Assembly (NCBI GenBank): GCA_903864515.1
Contig: CAIPFZ010000072.1
Span: 1 to 30,792, forward strand
Length of the DNA: 30,792 nucleotides
Source of the DNA: an uncultured bacterium
Lineage (GTDB): Bacteria; Patescibacteriota; Minisyncoccia; Phycocordibacterales; CAIZLB01
Direction of reading: 5' to 3'
Within the stretch, counting starts at the first letter, position 1; every line of letters begins with the position of its first letter. The translations under genes were made by a program, and so were the position numbers. Shown one piece after another: positions 28,058 to 30,792 of the stretch. The notes under the pieces are model-generated. The model searched no databases. It saw only the letters and a program-made list of their open reading frames with translations, and had not been told where the DNA came from.

Positions 28058-28405
28058 ATGGAGAAAAAGTTATATGTTGGAAACCTTGCTTGGACTACTA
28101 CAACAGATAGTCTAAAAGCAGCGTTCTCAAAGGCTGGAGAAGTAGTAGACGCTATCGTTATGACAGAGAAGATGAGTGGACGTTCACGTGGATTCGGATT
28201 TGTCACAATGGCAACCGATGAAGCAACAGATGCTGCTATCGCTATGTTTAATGAACAAGATCTTGAAGGAAGAAACCTTGTAGTTAACAGAGCTCGTCCT
28301 AAGACAGATACTCCTATGGGAGCACCAAGAAGAGATTTTGGTGGTAGAGGAAATGATCGCGGTGGAGACAGAGGTGGAGACCGTGGATTTAGAAGAGACT
28401 ACTAA
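28058..28405 (+). CDS. RRM RNA-binding protein (glycine-rich tail)
   Basis: The protein has 115 residues from the ATG at 28058. One RRM covers residues 3-80: RNP2 LYVGNL (5-10) and RNP1 RGFGFVTM, with the aromatic residues that stack on RNA. The C-terminal 30 residues are an RGG-type tail rich in G, R and D. Homologues in bacteria are often cold-induced RNA chaperones. The longer open frame upstream (from 27944) crosses the leader and is not supported. A long structured leader and a strong bidirectional-type terminator flank the gene. Confidence 0.92.
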   Translation: MEKKLYVGNLAWTTTTDSLKAAFSKAGEVVDAIVMTEKMSGRSRGFGFVTMATDEATDAAIAMFNEQDLEGRNLVVNRARPKTDTPMGAPRRDFGGRGNDRGGDRGGDRGFRRDY

Positions 28406-28438
28406 TCTTTAGCTAGATTTAGAATAATCGTCTAATAA

Positions 28439-28477
28439 CAAAAAAGCGCCAAAGCAGAAATGCTCGGCGCTTTTTTG
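28439..28477. terminator. Terminator after the RRM gene
   Basis: A perfect 12-bp stem (arm CAAAAAAGCGCC) continues with AGCA/TGCT closed by GAAA; T6 follows on the plus strand and T6 on the minus strand. Confidence 0.9.
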
Positions 28478-28603
28478 TGCTTTATAAAACTTACCTGACA
28501 CTACTAGTATTGATTGTTGTTTAAATTTTGATACTATGTTTGAAGCTACGCGAATAGCAATCCTGCTAGCGTCTAGTTCCTGAAAAATTAATACTGTAAT
28601 CTC

Positions 28604-29080
28604 ATGCAAACTGAAACTATGAAAAGTCTGTTATCGCTTCGGCACGGCCCTGACACTGGCGGTGGTGATGAGCATGCAATATTGTCCGAAGGTGGCGTAA
28701 GGATTGTCAATCAGACAGTGCTAGAAATTCAAGATTGGATCAATGGTAAGACCCTTGTCTTATCGTCTCCAATCGTTCGGGCAAAACAAACGGCGGACAT
28801 CATTGCAGCAGCTCTCTCAGCCGATTTGGTTTTATTGGACTCTCTCAAAAATGATAGGGCTCATATGGGTAGAGGCTGTAAAACACAAATTCTTTTGGAG
28901 GCTGGAAAGAATGGTGGCTACAAAAATGTGATAGTTGTAACTCACTACCAACTAGTCAATGGCATTATTCTTGCATTCAAGGAGGATTTTCCTCAGATTG
29001 ACTTTGACCGTTCGAAGGAACCACCTAAGGGTCATGGATTTATTGTGGACATCGAAACTGGAAACGTGGAGATTATTTGA
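28604..29080 (+). CDS. Histidine phosphatase (phosphoglycerate mutase-like) protein
   Basis: The protein has 158 residues (ATG at 28604; ATG at 28619 gives MKSLLSLRHG and is equally possible). It has L-R-H-G with catalytic H14, SSPIVRAKQTADII (second Arg), and VTHYQLVNGI (second His), the set of a two-His phosphatase. It resembles the short SixA/PGM-like group, but the substrate is unknown. GC and codon use are higher than in native neighbours. It has its own promoter-like TTGATT-16-TACTAT near 28512-28540 and a strong terminator, the same cassette style as four other genes in the window. Confidence 0.85.
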   Translation: MQTETMKSLLSLRHGPDTGGGDEHAILSEGGVRIVNQTVLEIQDWINGKTLVLSSPIVRAKQTADIIAAALSADLVLLDSLKNDRAHMGRGCKTQILLEAGKNGGYKNVIVVTHYQLVNGIILAFKEDFPQIDFDRSKEPPKGHGFIVDIETGNVEII

Positions 29081-29101
29081 TTAGACTCATCGGCCTCGCC
29101 A

Positions 29102-29139
29102 AAAAAATGACCCCGTCGCTTTGGCGGGGTCGTTTTTTT
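29102..29139. terminator. Bidirectional terminator between the phosphatase and typA
   Basis: A 9-bp stem (GACCCCGTC with GGCGGGGTC, one wobble, loop GCTTT) with seven T on the plus strand and seven T on the minus strand. Confidence 0.9.
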
Positions 29140-29146
29140 GTTTTGT

Positions 29147-30792
29147 TTATTTCGTAATCCCTTTCTCCGCTCGCTCTCTTGCTGTCTTTGTTAAAAACTT
29201 CTTACGTAATCTTGCTGAAGTTGGTGTGATTTCTAGATATTCATCTTCACACATTATTTCAAGTCCGCGCTCAATTGTAACTTCAAGTGCAGGAGCAAGA
29301 TAAATTGTCTCATCAGTTCCTGAAGCACGCATGTTTGTAAGTTGCTTTCCTTTAGTTGGGTTGACTTCCATTTCCTCTCCCTTAGAAGTGTTTCCAATAA
29401 CCATTCCAGCATAAACTTCAGTCCCTGGTGCAACATAAAGTGTTCCTCTGTCTTGTAGGTTTCCAAGTGCAAAGTGTAGAACCTTTCCACTCTCCATTGA
29501 AATCATAGATCCAACAGCTCTTTTCTCAATTGTACCAACGTGAGGTCTGAAGTCTTCAAAACGGGAGGACATAATTCCTTCACCTCTTGTATCTATAACG
29601 AATTGACTTCTGTAGCCAAGTAGCCCTCTTGTTGGGATATCAAATGTCATTCTTGTGATACCACCATGGTCCTTCATTGAAGTCATGATACCTTTTCTTC
29701 TTCCAAGCTTATCAATTACAGCACCTGAGAATTCACTTGGTGTGTCAATAACAACTTCTTCAAATGGCTCACATTTTTCTCCATCAATTTCTTTTATAAT
29801 AACCTCAGGTTGAGAAACTTGAAGCTCATATCCTTCACGACGCATTTGTTCAAGTAAAACTGCGATGTGAAGCTCTCCACGTCCATAAACCTTAAGAACA
29901 TCAGCTTGATCAAAATCAACATGAAGACCAACGTTAACTTCAAGCTCTTTCTCAAGTCTATCTCTGATTTGGCGTCCTGTAACGTATTTACCCTCACGTC
30001 CTGCGAATGGTGAATCATTAACAAGAAAACCAAGAGAAATTGTGGGTTCATCTATTTTAATAGAAGGTAGAGGTTGTGTATCTTCCTTATCAGTTATTGT
30101 CTCTCCAATAAAGATATCAGTTAGTCCAGCGATCATTACAACGTCACCTGAGTATGCCTCCTTAACTTCTTTTCTTGAAAGACCATCAAATGTGAAAAGC
30201 TTTGTGATTCTACCAGTTCTTGTTTCTCCAGTGTCTTTTTTGATAAACAATGTTTGACCCATTTTAAGAGTTCCTGTCCAAATACGAGTAACAGCCATTC
30301 TTCCAAGGAAGTTGTCATATGCAAGGTTGAATGGTTGAGCTTCAAGAGTCTCTTCAGGAGCACTCTTTGCAGGAGGAACTTCTTTAATAATAGTATCAAG
30401 TAGGGGATCTAGGCTTACGAATTCATCTTCAAGATTTAGCTTTGCCTTTCCTTCGCGACCAATACAATAGACCATAGGGAAGTCTAATTGATGATCTTGT
30501 GCACCAAGTTCTATGAAAAGCTCCAATATTTCATCATGAACTCTAGTTGGGTTTGCAGCTGGCTTATCAAGCTTGTTTAGAACAACGATAGGCTTAAGTC
30601 CAAGTTCTAGAGATTTTTTAAGTACGAAACGAGTTTGAGGCATTGGACCCTCTTGAGCGTCCACAATCAAAAGCACACAGTCAATTGAGCGAAGAACACG
30701 CTCTACTTCTGATCCAAAGTCGGCGTGACCTGGGGTATCAATAACATTGACTTTTGTTCCTTTGTACTCAAATGAGGCGTTTTTGGCATATA
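29147..30792 (-). CDS. typA: Translational GTPase TypA/BipA, 5' end outside the window
   Basis: About 548 residues are present and the frame is open to the window edge. The first visible residues (AKNASFEYKGTKVNVIDTPG) contain the G3 motif DTPGHADFG, then NKLDKPAANP (G4). The P-loop (G1) and about 50-60 N-terminal residues lie beyond the edge. Domain 2 (NLAYDNFLGRMAVTRIWTG), domain V and the TypA-specific C-terminal part (SRFEDFRPHVG, GMVIGNTSKGEEMEVNPTKGKQL) are complete. TypA is a ribosome-associated GTPase important in assembly and stress. The window shows only its 3' end structure: a shared terminator with the phosphatase. Confidence 0.95.
   Translation of the reverse strand, partial: YAKNASFEYKGTKVNVIDTPGHADFGSEVERVLRSIDCVLLIVDAQEGPMPQTRFVLKKSLELGLKPIVVLNKLDKPAANPTRVHDEILELFIELGAQDHQLDFPMVYCIGREGKAKLNLEDEFVSLDPLLDTIIKEVPPAKSAPEETLEAQPFNLAYDNFLGRMAVTRIWTGTLKMGQTLFIKKDTGETRTGRITKLFTFDGLSRKEVKEAYSGDVVMIAGLTDIFIGETITDKEDTQPLPSIKIDEPTISLGFLVNDSPFAGREGKYVTGRQIRDRLEKELEVNVGLHVDFDQADVLKVYGRGELHIAVLLEQMRREGYELQVSQPEVIIKEIDGEKCEPFEEVVIDTPSEFSGAVIDKLGRRKGIMTSMKDHGGITRMTFDIPTRGLLGYRSQFVIDTRGEGIMSSRFEDFRPHVGTIEKRAVGSMISMESGKVLHFALGNLQDRGTLYVAPGTEVYAGMVIGNTSKGEEMEVNPTKGKQLTNMRASGTDETIYLAPALEVTIERGLEIMCEDEYLEITPTSARLRKKFLTKTARERAEKGITK

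Overview
The window looks like a piece of a Patescibacteria (Candidate Phyla Radiation, probably Parcubacteria-type) genome. The basis is: AT-rich genes with little intergenic DNA; few Shine-Dalgarno sites and many TATAAT boxes 5-9 nt in front of the ATG; a KilA-N protein gene surrounded by palindromes; response-regulator-like genes of a kind I associate with CPR genomes; a PriA homologue whose helicase motifs are all eroded; and TAA, TAG and TGA all used as stops (so not the UGA-recoded CPR lineages). Nothing here fixes the species.

Region 1 (1-8.8 kb) holds three paralogous branched-chain-amino-acid-type solute-binding proteins, each anchored by an N-terminal membrane helix. Two of them are divergent from TrmB-like regulators, and the two divergent intervals share an operator-like inverted repeat (GTCA, 7 nt, TGAC). 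A KilA-N protein and a 762-residue protein with about seven repeats sit between them. Region 2 (8.8-13.2 kb) holds two related cassettes with response-regulator-like genes. Each has a long leader, a 15-17 residue leader peptide overlapping the main start (ATGA), a conserved 3' hairpin resembling a tRNA T-arm, and a terminator. Between them lie a protein with two HTH-like repeats and a Pycsar-effector-like membrane protein. Region 3 (13.2-15.4 kb) encodes one ATPase (LivF type) and one permease (LivH type) of the same transporter family, then a GNAT acetyltransferase; LivG and LivM are not in the window.

Region 4 (15.4-22.3 kb) contains a nitroreductase, a tiny membrane protein, a short cassette gene, the hibernation factor Hpf, the def-fmt pair, a stand-alone IMP cyclohydrolase domain and the degenerate priA, whose upstream side is an array of co-varying hairpins. 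Region 5 (22.3-28 kb) has a NYN nuclease, two tandem near-identical small RNA genes with consensus promoters, mreB, and a close-packed run of HAD hydrolase, carbamoyltransferase, an unknown gene and holB (DNA polymerase III delta'). Region 6 (28-30.8 kb) holds an RRM RNA-binding protein with a long leader containing a three-codon ORF, a histidine phosphatase cassette, and the C-terminal part of typA/bipA.

Two gene styles are mixed. Native-looking AT-rich genes have leaderless-type promoters. Monocistronic cassettes of higher GC have strong TTGACN promoters, long leaders and strong terminators (8.9, 12.1, 16.6, 19.3 and 28.6 kb). The best candidates for something undescribed are the palindrome family in and around the KilA-N gene, the coupled leader peptides of the two response-regulator-like cassettes, the twin small RNAs and the motif-less PriA.
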